This document shows, piece by piece, positions 16,427 through 25,341 of a DNA stretch of 64,000 bases (positions are counted from its first letter, which is position 1; each line of letters opens with the position of its first letter). The translations under genes were made by a program, and so were the position numbers. This stretch comes from an uncultured Erythrobacter sp. Its GTDB lineage: Bacteria; Pseudomonadota; Alphaproteobacteria; Sphingomonadales; Sphingomonadaceae. Below the pieces are notes generated by a model that saw only the letters and a program-made list of their open reading frames with translations, was not told where the DNA came from and did not search any database. The stretch spans positions 2,329,501 to 2,393,500 of the forward strand of contig NZ_CANMPJ010000001.1 in assembly GCF_947499705.1 (NCBI RefSeq). Reading direction: 5' to 3'.

Positions 16427-18364
16427 CTATTCAAGAATGATATTGTCTTCGCCGACAAAGAACCGGTCGCTGTGGCCATCGGCAAAGCGGACGATGACCT
16501 CGAAACTGTAGCGCGCCGCGCCCGGGCGCACGTCAATCGTGGGCGGCGCGTCACCTGCAAACGGCACGACAAGGCTGATCAGTTCTGGGCTTTCCGCCTC
16601 AAACCGGGCGGCGATACGCCGGAGATATTTGTCATATCGGAATTCGGTACGCCGCCGGATCAGTGTAACCTCGCTCAGGTCATCCTCGCTCACGCGTAGC
16701 TGCTTGGTTCCCGAATAAGCGGCGAGCAAAGCCTTGCTGCCTGTGCGTTGGCCGTGGACTATCACTGCGTCGCCAGCTTGCTGCACCCGGTTGCCCGGAT
16801 AGGTGATATAGCGGCTTTCAAACGGCTTTGGCCCGCTGTTCTCGGTCCGCGCGTCATCACGAAAGATGATGTAAGGGCGCGGCGTCCGCACGAAATAGAG
16901 CTTGCGGTCGGCCTGCCCTACGAAAGCCGCATCGAAATCGTAGGCTTCTTCGGCCTGGCCGCGCACAAACGCCCCGCGTTCATCCTCACGATATTCGACG
17001 ATCCGCCCATCGCCGCCCTTGATCTGTTCGGCACCGTCGATCTTCAAAGTGGTGTGCGCATCGCTGCGTTCGAGCCAGTATTGCGGATCGATCAGAAACC
17101 CTTCGCCTTTGGCGTAAAATGTAACAGAGTTTTCATCCTGATGATCGTGTCCGCGATGCTTGTCGTAGCCGGATTTGAACGAGACATGCGCGGCATCCTC
17201 GCCGGTCCATTTGTCGCGCAGGAAAACCCGTCCCGATTCAAACCGGTGGCCTAGCGCGAGGCCAGCTGCCAAAGGGTCCAGCGGTCGCACCGGCTTATCT
17301 CCCCAGACAAACAGAAACGGCGCAGTATAGGATATGCCGAAATAGGAACCCAGCTCAGCGGTCGATCCGGACTTCTCCAAACTCTCAAGCGTGGCCCACA
17401 ATTGATCGCCGCGATTGTGGCGCAAAACTCCGATTAACGCTGCGATCTCTGCAGGACGATCGAAATTGTCGTTGAGCGGAAGCATCAAGCCGTCAAAGGG
17501 CAGCAGCTTCCATACCATCTGATCGCCCACCAGCGCGAGTGTCTCATCTGCCTCGGCAATCAGATCGGGACCGCCGTGCCGCTTCAGAGCCATGGAAAAC
17601 GGCACGGCACCGCCCAACCCGTATCCGACGTAATGCACGCCCTCGGTCGCGTAGCCGGTCGGGTCCGCAAAAGTCTGAAAGAAGGCGCGGGTGCGCCGGG
17701 TTGCCATTTCGACCCATTCCGGCCTGTCGCCCAGCGCGAGCGCGACCAGACCCAGCCCGCCGAAATGCACCGAATTGTGGTTGGAAGATGATACGCCGGG
17801 CACGTCCTTGCCCCAGGTTGTGTTTGCCTCGAACAGGATCGTGCCGATTTCTTCCATCTCCGCGCGCACTTCGGCGCGCTCGGCATCGCTTAGCGTGTCA
17901 TACAACCAGTCATATCCAATCGCGAAGGCCTGCGCCGCGTCCCCTTGTTGCAAGTGGGTCTGCCAATGCTTCTTGTTGCCCGGCTGCGTCTGGCGGACCA
18001 CGGCGAGTAGGATTTTGCGTCCCTTCGCCGCGTAGCGTGGATCTCCGGTCAGATATGTCGCAAAGCCCAAAGTACCGAGGCGGTTCTGCAACGCACGCCC
18101 TGCAGTGCCCAAGGAGTTCTGGTTCGAGACAAGCGGATAAGGATCGGTCGGGGTCGCAAGGAATTGGTCGGCCTTGCGCAGGATTTGCTCCCTGGCCGTC
18201 CGAAGCCAGGGCAGGCTTTGCGATCGCGCCTCAATCTGCGCGTGATCAGCCGGATCAAAGAACAGATCAGGCCGATCCTGCGCTGAAAGCGGCGAACCGG
18301 AAAGACCAAGAGAAACCGACGCCAAAGCAACACAAAAGCTCGCAATCAGATATGACTTTGCCAT
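16427..18364 (-). CDS. Heparinase II/III family protein, candidate polysaccharide lyase or uronate dehydratase
   Basis: 645 residues with a signal peptide (VSLGLSGSPLSAQD). An N-terminal (alpha/alpha) toroid (GYDWLYDTLSDAERAE; SSNHNSVHFGGLGLVAL; TEGVHYVGYGLG) is followed by a C-terminal beta-sandwich that starts with the heparinase II/III hallmark GYDKHRGHDHQDENSVTFY. His and Tyr residues in these segments are candidates for the catalytic base and acid. This superfamily includes alginate, heparin and some ulvan-active enzymes (I recall PL40). It is upstream of the GH5-like gene on the minus strand. Whether it is an endo-lyase, exo-lyase or dehydratase cannot be decided from sequence. Confidence 0.8.
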   Translation of the reverse strand: MAKSYLIASFCVALASVSLGLSGSPLSAQDRPDLFFDPADHAQIEARSQSLPWLRTAREQILRKADQFLATPTDPYPLVSNQNSLGTAGRALQNRLGTLGFATYLTGDPRYAAKGRKILLAVVRQTQPGNKKHWQTHLQQGDAAQAFAIGYDWLYDTLSDAERAEVRAEMEEIGTILFEANTTWGKDVPGVSSSNHNSVHFGGLGLVALALGDRPEWVEMATRRTRAFFQTFADPTGYATEGVHYVGYGLGGAVPFSMALKRHGGPDLIAEADETLALVGDQMVWKLLPFDGLMLPLNDNFDRPAEIAALIGVLRHNRGDQLWATLESLEKSGSTAELGSYFGISYTAPFLFVWGDKPVRPLDPLAAGLALGHRFESGRVFLRDKWTGEDAAHVSFKSGYDKHRGHDHQDENSVTFYAKGEGFLIDPQYWLERSDAHTTLKIDGAEQIKGGDGRIVEYREDERGAFVRGQAEEAYDFDAAFVGQADRKLYFVRTPRPYIIFRDDARTENSGPKPFESRYITYPGNRVQQAGDAVIVHGQRTGSKALLAAYSGTKQLRVSEDDLSEVTLIRRRTEFRYDKYLRRIAARFEAESPELISLVVPFAGDAPPTIDVRPGAARYSFEVIVRFADGHSDRFFVGEDNIILE

Positions 18365-18559
18365 TGCGCCCGCCTCGGTCCAGTTCTGGCAGCCAAACCA
18401 AAGGCCGTGGCCGCGCTCATGCCCAAGGGATCAACATCAAGCCCTCAAGCTCATTATTGATCAATATTGACCTATTTTGATTGTCCGTGCAATAGCTCCG
18501 CGATGTGGAGAGCTTCAATCACATCCAAGGCAGCCAGAAAGCGAGCCGCAAGCCTCTCG

Positions 18560-19609
18560 TCAGCTGAGCCGGGCCGAGGATCTCTCAACAATGTGCGACG
18601 GGACGATAACCTGCTCGAGATCGAGCTTGGCCGTCCCATCGCCCAAAAACTCGGGAACCAGTTTCATCGCGGCCAACCGGCCCATCTCTTCAATCGGCCA
18701 GTGGATCGTCGAGAGCGGCGGCCAGACATGCGATGCCGTGGCCGTATCGTCGAACCCGACAATATCCAGATCATCGGGAACAGCGATGCCAAGCCCATGC
18801 GCCGCATGAAGAACGCCAGACGCCATCTCGTCATTGCTGGCAAATATGGCGCTGGGACGATCCGCGCGATCAAGCAAGCTCATGCCCGCCTTCAGACCGG
18901 ATTCGAACCTGTAGCTGCCCTTTTCCATCAATCCGGGGTCCGGTTTCAGCCCAGCCTCTCCCAGCGCATCAAGGAAGCCGTTTTCGCGCTCCAACGGCGA
19001 TCTGAAACCGTCAGGCCCTCTCACAAAGCCGATCCTTGTATGCCCGCGTTTGATCAGGGCCGCGACCATTTGCTGAACGATTTCGCGGTCATTGGAGGCG
19101 ACACAATGCGCCGGTTCATCGAGCACGGTCGAACCGATCCGCATATATGCAACATCCAGTCGCCGACACAGATCGACGATTTCGTCACGCTCCGAAATCG
19201 GCGGCAGGATCAGCACTCCCAGCGGTCGCTGCTTGCTCAGAAAGGTTTCGATATCGTCGAGCAGATCGGGGGAAGTTCGATCAACCGGCCGCACAGCGAG
19301 CGCCAGCTCGGTATCCTTGATCGCGGACAGAACACCTTTTTGAAAATTGAGCACGGTCTGCCCGTTTGGATTGTCATGCAGCAGCGCGATCATGAAGTTG
19401 CGGCGCAGCGCCAGCGCTCTCGCCTGGGGATTGGGGACATAGCCCAGCTGATCAATCGCGACCGAGACTTTCTCCCGGGTTGCAGCGCTCATCAATGGAG
19501 ATTTGTTGATGAACCGGCTGACAGTCTTCTTGGAAACACCCGCCAGCGCGGCCACGTCATTGATCGTGGGCGCGCTCTGATTTTGCGGATTGTCGCCATC
19601 ATACGTCAT
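18560..19609 (-). CDS. LacI family transcriptional regulator
   Basis: 349 residues. The N-terminal LacI HTH is clear (TINDVAALAGVSKKTVSRFIN, with hinge helix NPQARALALRR), followed by a periplasmic-binding-protein-like sensor domain (FVRGPDGFRSPLEREN; AIFASNDEMASGVL; VPDDLDIVGFDDT). It is divergent from the TRAP transporter, with a palindromic operator in the shared region at 19717. The same palindrome precedes dhuI-kduD and the beta-helix/hydratase pair, so this is the natural regulator of the uronate branch. The effector is probably a uronate catabolite such as KDG, by analogy with other LacI-type uronate regulators. Confidence 0.92.
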   Translation of the reverse strand: MTYDGDNPQNQSAPTINDVAALAGVSKKTVSRFINKSPLMSAATREKVSVAIDQLGYVPNPQARALALRRNFMIALLHDNPNGQTVLNFQKGVLSAIKDTELALAVRPVDRTSPDLLDDIETFLSKQRPLGVLILPPISERDEIVDLCRRLDVAYMRIGSTVLDEPAHCVASNDREIVQQMVAALIKRGHTRIGFVRGPDGFRSPLERENGFLDALGEAGLKPDPGLMEKGSYRFESGLKAGMSLLDRADRPSAIFASNDEMASGVLHAAHGLGIAVPDDLDIVGFDDTATASHVWPPLSTIHWPIEEMGRLAAMKLVPEFLGDGTAKLDLEQVIVPSHIVERSSARLS

Positions 19610-19716
19610 GGTTTGCCACCCCTATCAGGCATCGAACGAGGATTGAATTTCGTCCGGGTCCTGCTGTCACCATCAATTAGTCATGGCAATCACATAAATC
19701 ATGCTTGCACATAATA

Positions 19717-19731
19717 TGACACCGGTTACCA
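19717..19731 (+). promoter_or_regulatory. Predicted LacI-type operator TGACACCGGTTACCA
   Basis: Exact 15-base copy of the site at 5271. It lies 56 bp before the dctP start and 108 bp before the lacI start on the other strand, so one site could control the transporter and autoregulate the repressor. Confidence 0.75.
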
Positions 19732-19786
19732 ACACTGTCCTGATCTGCTTTGGGAGGCAAGGTCGGGTTTAGCAGGGAGAGAGAAT

Positions 19787-20788
19787 GTGCTCGTCCAATC
19801 AAGACGTCGGCATCTGCAAATGCTGTCAGTAGCAGGCCTGGCAGGGTTATTGCCGGGTTGCGCGCGTCTGGGAGCGTCCAACCGCATCACGCTCGCCCAT
19901 ACTCTGGACGAACAGCATCCAGTTCATCTCGCTATGGCCCGGTTCCGTGATGAACTGATCCGTCTGTCGGGATCGACCCTGGCGGTAGAAATCTTCCCCA
20001 ACGCGCAGCTTGGAACCGAGCGGGAGCTGGTCGAGCTGGTTCAGCTCGGGGCCATATCCATGACCAAGGTTTCATCGCTGTCGCTAGAGAATTTCGCACC
20101 CGATATGGGTGTCTATTCGCTGCCCTATATTTTCGACGACAGCGAACATCAGAAACGCGTTGTGCAAAGTGAAATCGGGCAGGAGATTCTGAGCGGCCTC
20201 AGCAAGATCCTGCTCAAGGGGATGGGCCATTACGACGCAGGCGCCCGAAGTTTCTATATGACGGGCGGGCCAGTCAATACGCCGGACGATATACGCGGCA
20301 AGACCTTGCGCGTGTTGCCCAGTGAAGCCCTGATCAAGACGGTCGAAACGTTTGGCGGAGCAGCCACTCCGATTGCCTTTGGCGAGCTATACGCAGCCCT
20401 GCAGCAGGGCGTTGTCGATGGCGCGGAAAACAACCCGCCCAGTGTGCTCAGCGCGCGGCATCACGAAGTGTGCAATTACTATTCGCTCGATGAGCATGTC
20501 AGCGCCCCTGATGTTGTGGTGATGAGCCAGAGCGTTTGGGACGGTCTGACCGAAGAGCAAAAAGGGTGGGCAACCGAAGCGATGGCGGCATCGGAAAGCT
20601 ATCAGCGCGAGTTGTGGCGTAAGGCATCCGATGACGCTCTGGCCGAAATCGAAGCGAGCGGGGTTGCAATCAACAGGCCGGACAAGGCGCCATTCCGCGC
20701 CGCCGTCGCCGACTTCAAGGCCAGCTTTGACGGAACACGGATTGGAGACCTCGCCGCCCGGATCGAAGCTATGTCGGAGACCGCATGA
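19787..20788 (+). CDS. TRAP transporter substrate-binding protein (DctP family), predicted lipoprotein
   Basis: 333 residues from a GTG start behind GGGAGAGAG. The N-terminus has a run of arginines (SRRRHLQML) and then a lipobox (GLLPGC), suggesting a membrane-tethered binding protein. The DctP fold is shown by ITLAHTLDEQHPVH, FPNAQLGTERELVELVQLG, VNTPDDIRGKTLRV and ELYAALQQGVVDGAENN; the last includes the region that holds the carboxylate-binding Arg/Asn in family members. The ligand is likely an acidic sugar such as a uronate or KDG. Overlaps dctQ by four bases. Confidence 0.9.
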   Translation: MLVQSRRRHLQMLSVAGLAGLLPGCARLGASNRITLAHTLDEQHPVHLAMARFRDELIRLSGSTLAVEIFPNAQLGTERELVELVQLGAISMTKVSSLSLENFAPDMGVYSLPYIFDDSEHQKRVVQSEIGQEILSGLSKILLKGMGHYDAGARSFYMTGGPVNTPDDIRGKTLRVLPSEALIKTVETFGGAATPIAFGELYAALQQGVVDGAENNPPSVLSARHHEVCNYYSLDEHVSAPDVVVMSQSVWDGLTEEQKGWATEAMAASESYQRELWRKASDDALAEIEASGVAINRPDKAPFRAAVADFKASFDGTRIGDLAARIEAMSETA

Positions 20789-21279
20789 TGCGTATTATCG
20801 TAGAAAAGGCGCTTGCCGGAATTCTGGTTCTTTTGTTCAGCGCCACAGTGCTCACCGTAATCTGGCAGGTGATCGGTCGATATGTGCTGGAAGCTCCGAG
20901 CTCGGCGACCGAGGAAATTGCACGCTTCCTTCTGATATGGCTGGGCATGGTTTCAATGGCATATGCCTTTGCCAAGCGGATGCATGTGGGCGTGGATCTC
21001 ATTTCAGCCAGACTTTCGCCGTCCGCACGCAAGGGTTCGGCGCGCGCGATCTGGCTGGTATGCGCAGCGTTCGCTCTGGCAGTCATGGTCTATGGCGGGG
21101 GATTGCTGGTCAATGTGACGGCGACACTCGGCCAGACTTCGGCTGCGCTCGGACTGCCCATGTGGACCATTTACAGCATCATGCCCGCTTGCGGACTGGT
21201 GATTGCCTATTTCGCGATCTCATTCCTGATTGAAGGTGTCGCGACCGAAGAAGAGAAGATCGAAGGAGAAGTCCAATGA
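20785..21279 (+). CDS. TRAP transporter small permease (DctQ family)
   Basis: 164 residues with four predicted membrane helices (LAGILVLLFSATVLTVIWQ; FLLIWLGMVSMAYAFA; IWLVCAAFALAVMVYG; YSIMPACGLVIAYFAIS), which matches DctQ. Start and stop overlap both neighbours by four bases (ATGA type), so the three TRAP genes are translationally coupled. It forms the membrane complex with the DctM subunit. Confidence 0.9.
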   Translation: MMRIIVEKALAGILVLLFSATVLTVIWQVIGRYVLEAPSSATEEIARFLLIWLGMVSMAYAFAKRMHVGVDLISARLSPSARKGSARAIWLVCAAFALAVMVYGGGLLVNVTATLGQTSAALGLPMWTIYSIMPACGLVIAYFAISFLIEGVATEEEKIEGEVQ

Positions 21280-22571
21280 CAACCGGGCTTATCCTCGTTC
21301 TCGTATTCTTCATACTGGTCGCGCTTAACGTACCGATCGGATTTGCGATCGGGCTTTCCACGCTGGCCGCGCTGGTTGCGATCATGCCGTTCGATCCTGC
21401 CACCACCACCATGGCACAGCGTATGGTGGCCGGGTTGGACAGCTTCACGCTTCTGGCAATCCCGTTCTTCATTCTGAGCGGGTATCTTATGGGAGCCGGG
21501 GGAGTTGCGAGACGGTTGATTGACGCAGCAAAGGGCTTGATCGGCGCGCTCCCCGGAGGCCTTGCGGTTGTCAGCATCATTTCCAGCATGCTGTTTGGCT
21601 CTGTCTCGGGCTCGGCCGTGGCTGCCACATCGGCAATCGGTTCGTTCATGGTGCCCGCGATGAAGAAGGAAGGGTATGACGCGCCGTTCGCGGCCTCAGT
21701 CACCACTTCTGCGTCGATCCTCGGACTGCTGATCCCGCCATCCAACGTGATGATCGTCTATGCGGTGGCCGCCGGCGGCGTATCAATCGGTGCGCTATTC
21801 CTTGCCGGATACGGCCCCGGCCTGCTGGCCGGCCTCGCCCTGGTCATCGCGGCCGTGATCGTTGCGCGCAAAGAAGGCTATCCAGTCTCCGAAAGGCTTC
21901 CATTCAAGGATTCCATTCGCACTGTCTTCCCTGCCATTCCCAGTATCGCAATGCTCGTCATCGTTGTTGGCGGCATTGTGTCCGGCATCTTTACCGCGAC
22001 AGAAGCAAGCGCGTTTGCCGTGGTATATTCATTGATCCTGGGCGTCTTCGTTCACCGTGAAATGGCATGGAAGGACTTGCCCGGTGTAATCGTCAAGTCG
22101 GCTGAAACAACCGGCATTGTGCTGTTCCTGATCGCGGCATCGACCGGGATGGCCTGGATGCTCGCCTATTCGGGATTGCCCGGCGCAATCGCGGCAGCGC
22201 TGCTGACCATTTCGGACAATCCGCTCCTGCTGCTGCTGTTGATCAACGTCGTCCTGCTGATCGTCGGCGCGTTTCTGGATATCACTCCGGCGATATTGAT
22301 CTTCACCCCCATCCTGTTGCCTGTCGCGGTGGCTCTGGGCATCTCACCTGTGCATTTCGGGATGATCCTGATCTTCAACCTGTCGATCGGGTTGTGCACG
22401 CCGCCGGTGGGAACAGTGCTGTTCGTTGGCGCGGCAGTGGGCGAAACCAAAGTGGCCGCGATGATCAAGCCGATGATCCCGCTCTATCTGGCGATGCTCG
22501 CTGCACTAGCGGTCACAACAGCCGTTCCAGCTCTGTCAGAGGCGCTGCCACGGTTCTTCGGAATGATGTGA
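21276..22571 (+). CDS. TRAP transporter large permease (DctM family)
   Basis: 431 residues, typical for DctM, with about 12 hydrophobic segments. Family signatures include FFILSGYLMGAGGVARRLI, VVSIISSMLFGSVSGSAVAATSAIGS, ILGLLIPPSNVMIVYA and LSIGLCTPPVGTVLFVG. It is the sodium-coupled translocation subunit. Last gene of the operon controlled by the operator at 19717. Confidence 0.93.
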   Translation: MTTGLILVLVFFILVALNVPIGFAIGLSTLAALVAIMPFDPATTTMAQRMVAGLDSFTLLAIPFFILSGYLMGAGGVARRLIDAAKGLIGALPGGLAVVSIISSMLFGSVSGSAVAATSAIGSFMVPAMKKEGYDAPFAASVTTSASILGLLIPPSNVMIVYAVAAGGVSIGALFLAGYGPGLLAGLALVIAAVIVARKEGYPVSERLPFKDSIRTVFPAIPSIAMLVIVVGGIVSGIFTATEASAFAVVYSLILGVFVHREMAWKDLPGVIVKSAETTGIVLFLIAASTGMAWMLAYSGLPGAIAAALLTISDNPLLLLLLINVVLLIVGAFLDITPAILIFTPILLPVAVALGISPVHFGMILIFNLSIGLCTPPVGTVLFVGAAVGETKVAAMIKPMIPLYLAMLAALAVTTAVPALSEALPRFFGMM

Positions 22572-22600
22572 GACGTTAGTAGCACCCGCGACCAATAATC

Positions 22601-22625
22601 TTTTTTGATCATTTTCGATCAATTT
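22601..22625 (+). promoter_or_regulatory. AT-rich regulatory site with GATCATTTTCGATC
   Basis: A run of T followed by GATCATTTTCGATCAATTT. The core GATCATTTTCG recurs at 46335 (one change) and 49833 (exact), and TTTTTTGATCATTTT is identical in 15 bases to the region at 41580-41594. It ends 59 bp before the NCS1 transporter start. Best candidate for binding by the DeoR regulator encoded at 48939. Confidence 0.55.
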
Positions 22626-22684
22626 CTTGCATCGGACGGAAAGCGGGTTAATCTCTCGCCCAAAGAATCCGAGGGGGAAAATAC

Positions 22685-24331
22685 GTGGAAGAATTCGAAC
22701 GCGAGCCGGTTGCTCCAACGGCGCTGAAGCCGGGCAGGTACTTTGCGGCATCCTACGCAGGTGAGCATGTTGCCGGTACAGAGTTCGTTATTGGCGCCAT
22801 GTTTGTTTCGTGGGGTGTCGGCGCCGGAGATGTGATTTCGGGACTGCTGCTAGGCAACCTTCTCGCCGTTCTCAGCTGGGTGTTGATTTGCGCCCCTATC
22901 GCGACCGAGACCCGGCTTACCCTCTACGCCTATCTCGAGAAAATTGCCGGACCCGGCTTCATCAAGATTTATAGTGTGATCAACGGCGTGCTGTTCTGCA
23001 TTTTGGCCGGGGCAATGATCACCGTTTCGGCCAGCGCTGTCCGTATCCTTTTCGGAATCCCGCCGCAGGTCGAATGGTATCCGACCAGCATGACCTTTGT
23101 TTTCATCGCACTGGGCGTCGGCGCAGTCGTCTCCTTCGCCGCGATGCGCGGTTTCAGTTTCGTCGCACGCTTCTCCGAAGTTGCCGCGCCCTGGATGATT
23201 GCGATGTTCTTCGTTGGCGGGGCGGCATTGCTACCGGTTATCCTCGCCGGAACGCCATCGGTCTCCAGTGTCGGCAGCTACGGGGATTTCCTCAATCTGG
23301 CAGAGACCAGCATCTGGATCGATCAAGGCACCGAGATGGGATTCTGGCATGTCGTCGCCATCGCCTGGGGGGCGAACCTCGCCTTCCATGGCGGGCTGGG
23401 CGACATGTCGATCCTGCGCTTTGCGCGCCGCTCTTCCTATGCGTGGTATTCCTCTATCGGAATGTTCATTGGCCACTTCGCAGCCTGGCTTGCGGCGGGC
23501 ATCATGGGCGCTGGCGCGGCGATGATCCTGAAGCAGCCGCTAACCTCGCTGGATGCGGGCGAAGTCGCGTTTCAGGCGCTTGGCCCGATCGGCATTCTGG
23601 CCGTGATTGTGGCGGGTTGGACGACATCCAATCCGACCATTTACCGTTCAGGTCTCGCGTTCCAGTCGCTTCACCCGGCATGGTCACGCGAGAAGGTGAC
23701 TCTGGTCGTCGGCGTGATCACGACGATCATCGCCTGTTTCCCGTTCGTCTTCACGCGGCTGCTTGATTTCCTAGGCATCATGGCACTGGTGATGGCACCA
23801 ATCGGCGGGTTGATTTTCGCTGAACACTTCCTGTTCAAGAAGATCGGCCTGACACGCTACTGGCGCTCGGCCAGCGGAGCAGCGCTCAACATACCCGCGC
23901 TGTTGACGTGGATCGCCAGTGTCGCGGTTGCCGCGCTGCTGGGATACGAGCTTGGCGTGCATGTCCTGTTCCTGTTCGTGCCCGCCTGGCTGACAGCCAT
24001 GGTGCTGTATCCGGTTTTGGCTTCGGCGATGGGAGCGAAAACGGTCGACAAGGCTCAGCTGGCAGCATCCGAACAGGCAGAGAGCGATCGCCGCGCGGCG
24101 GAGCAGTCCTTTCTGGACAGTCACACCAAGCCCCAGCTTGCTGCGTCGAACACCAATCGTCTGTTCCTCATCGGTGCAAGCCTCTCGCTTGTGGCGGCGA
24201 TCGTCCTGGGAATTACCGCTTTGACGACAGGCGATCTGGCGCGTTTCCAGTCGCTGATCATCTGGCCCACTGTGACCTATTTCGTCTTCGCGATTGTGCT
24301 CGTGCTGCGGGAATCGACCGCGCAGGAATAG
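22685..24331 (+). CDS. NCS1-type (purine-cytosine permease-like) transporter
   Basis: 548 residues from a GTG behind GAGGGGG. About twelve hydrophobic segments. The early motif GTEFVIGAMFVSWGVGAGD, GWTTSNPTIYRSGLAF and LGIMALVMAPIGGLIFAEH fit the NCS1 nucleobase:cation symporter family. It lies ahead of a DUF4861 gene and a sulfatase gene in the same direction and has the GATCATTTTCG motif of the rhamnose genes upstream. That context argues for uptake of rhamnose or another released sugar rather than a nucleobase. No other obvious rhamnose permease is present in the window. Specificity is inference only. Confidence 0.8.
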   Translation: MEEFEREPVAPTALKPGRYFAASYAGEHVAGTEFVIGAMFVSWGVGAGDVISGLLLGNLLAVLSWVLICAPIATETRLTLYAYLEKIAGPGFIKIYSVINGVLFCILAGAMITVSASAVRILFGIPPQVEWYPTSMTFVFIALGVGAVVSFAAMRGFSFVARFSEVAAPWMIAMFFVGGAALLPVILAGTPSVSSVGSYGDFLNLAETSIWIDQGTEMGFWHVVAIAWGANLAFHGGLGDMSILRFARRSSYAWYSSIGMFIGHFAAWLAAGIMGAGAAMILKQPLTSLDAGEVAFQALGPIGILAVIVAGWTTSNPTIYRSGLAFQSLHPAWSREKVTLVVGVITTIIACFPFVFTRLLDFLGIMALVMAPIGGLIFAEHFLFKKIGLTRYWRSASGAALNIPALLTWIASVAVAALLGYELGVHVLFLFVPAWLTAMVLYPVLASAMGAKTVDKAQLAASEQAESDRRAAEQSFLDSHTKPQLAASNTNRLFLIGASLSLVAAIVLGITALTTGDLARFQSLIIWPTVTYFVFAIVLVLRESTAQE

Positions 24332-24378
24332 ACCATATGGCAATCAACCAACGTTCTGATCGGTTAGGAGATTTGCGA

Positions 24379-25341
24379 GTGAAAGTTTCAGGAATTGCGG
24401 CATCGCTCATCCTCGCAGCAAGTGTTGCGGCATGCTCTGCCGAGACAGGCGGAGCCGACACTGGCGGGACCGAAGGAGCGGCAAACGACGCTGCGGCAGT
24501 GATCGTGGATTTGCGCGTGCGCGACAATCCGGAAGCAGCCTATGTTTCTTTGCAGGAATTCACAGTTCCGGCCTCGCACGAGATCGGCGATGGCATGATG
24601 CCCTATGAAGGGATCGGCTGGGAGAACGGGCTGGTTGGGTATCGCATGTATCTCGATGGCCGACTGGTCAGCGACATATTCGGCAAGCAATCGCCAGATC
24701 CAGCCCTTGGACAAATCGACGAATACGGCAGCTATCACGAGCTCGCCCCGTGGGGCATGGACGTGCTCAAGGTCGGGCCAAGCCTGGGGCTTGGCGGCAT
24801 TGGCATCATGCGCGGCGATCAGCCAGAACAGTTTGGCTCCGTGCCAGAGCTTTCGGCCAGCATTGGCGAAACCGGCGCGGCAAACGGTGTCTTCACTATC
24901 ACGGCCGGAGGGATCGAGGGGGCATCGGGCAACACTGGCGGCTTTGTTGCCGACTATTCGATTGGATCAGACAGCCCGCTAACCCGGGTTAAGGTAAAAA
25001 CGAATGGCGAGCTTCCCCTGGCAACCGGCCTTGTCATGCATGACGGGGCAGAACTGCTGCAATCAGACGGTGCGGAAGGCACGTGGCGCTATGTCGCGAC
25101 ATGGGGTGACACGCAAAGCGAGAACAAGGATGGCCTGGGCATGGCGCTGTTCTACCGCGCTAATGAAGCGACCTATGGCGGCCTTGCGAACTCGACCCAT
25201 TTTGTGGCCTTCGGTCAGCCGGAATTTGAATACGCATTCCTTGCCGCTTGGGAGCTTGATCCCTCAGGCATCAATTCGCGCGAAGCATTTGCGGCACTGC
25301 TGACCAAAGAACTGGCCGAGCTTGAAGGAACGACCGAATAA
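24379..25341 (+). CDS. DUF4861 family lipoprotein
   Basis: 320 residues from GTG 24379, with TAGGAG nine bases upstream; the start gives a proper lipoprotein signal (SLILAASVAAC). The frame is open much further upstream inside the transporter gene, but that part is an out-of-frame shadow. DUF4861 features seen: VDLRVRDNPEAAYVSLQEF, GMMPYEGIGWENGLVGYRMYLDGR, DEYGSYHELAPWGMDVLKVG and GLGGIGIMRGD. The family is common in polysaccharide loci with lyases and GH88/105 enzymes, and I know of no settled activity. Its stop overlaps the sulfatase start by one base (TAATG), implying a linked function, perhaps a binding protein or an uncharacterised sugar-acting enzyme. Confidence 0.85.
   Translation: MKVSGIAASLILAASVAACSAETGGADTGGTEGAANDAAAVIVDLRVRDNPEAAYVSLQEFTVPASHEIGDGMMPYEGIGWENGLVGYRMYLDGRLVSDIFGKQSPDPALGQIDEYGSYHELAPWGMDVLKVGPSLGLGGIGIMRGDQPEQFGSVPELSASIGETGAANGVFTITAGGIEGASGNTGGFVADYSIGSDSPLTRVKVKTNGELPLATGLVMHDGAELLQSDGAEGTWRYVATWGDTQSENKDGLGMALFYRANEATYGGLANSTHFVAFGQPEFEYAFLAAWELDPSGINSREAFAALLTKELAELEGTTE

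Noticed and set aside
18467..19714. Long open frame (415 codons) antisense to the lacI gene
   Set aside because: It is a shadow of the GC-rich codon pattern of the real LacI gene; Arg/Gln-rich with no domain.
23908..24378. Upstream extension of the DUF4861 frame inside the transporter gene
   Set aside because: Overlaps the transporter in another frame; GTG 24379 has a ribosome site and opens a proper lipoprotein signal.
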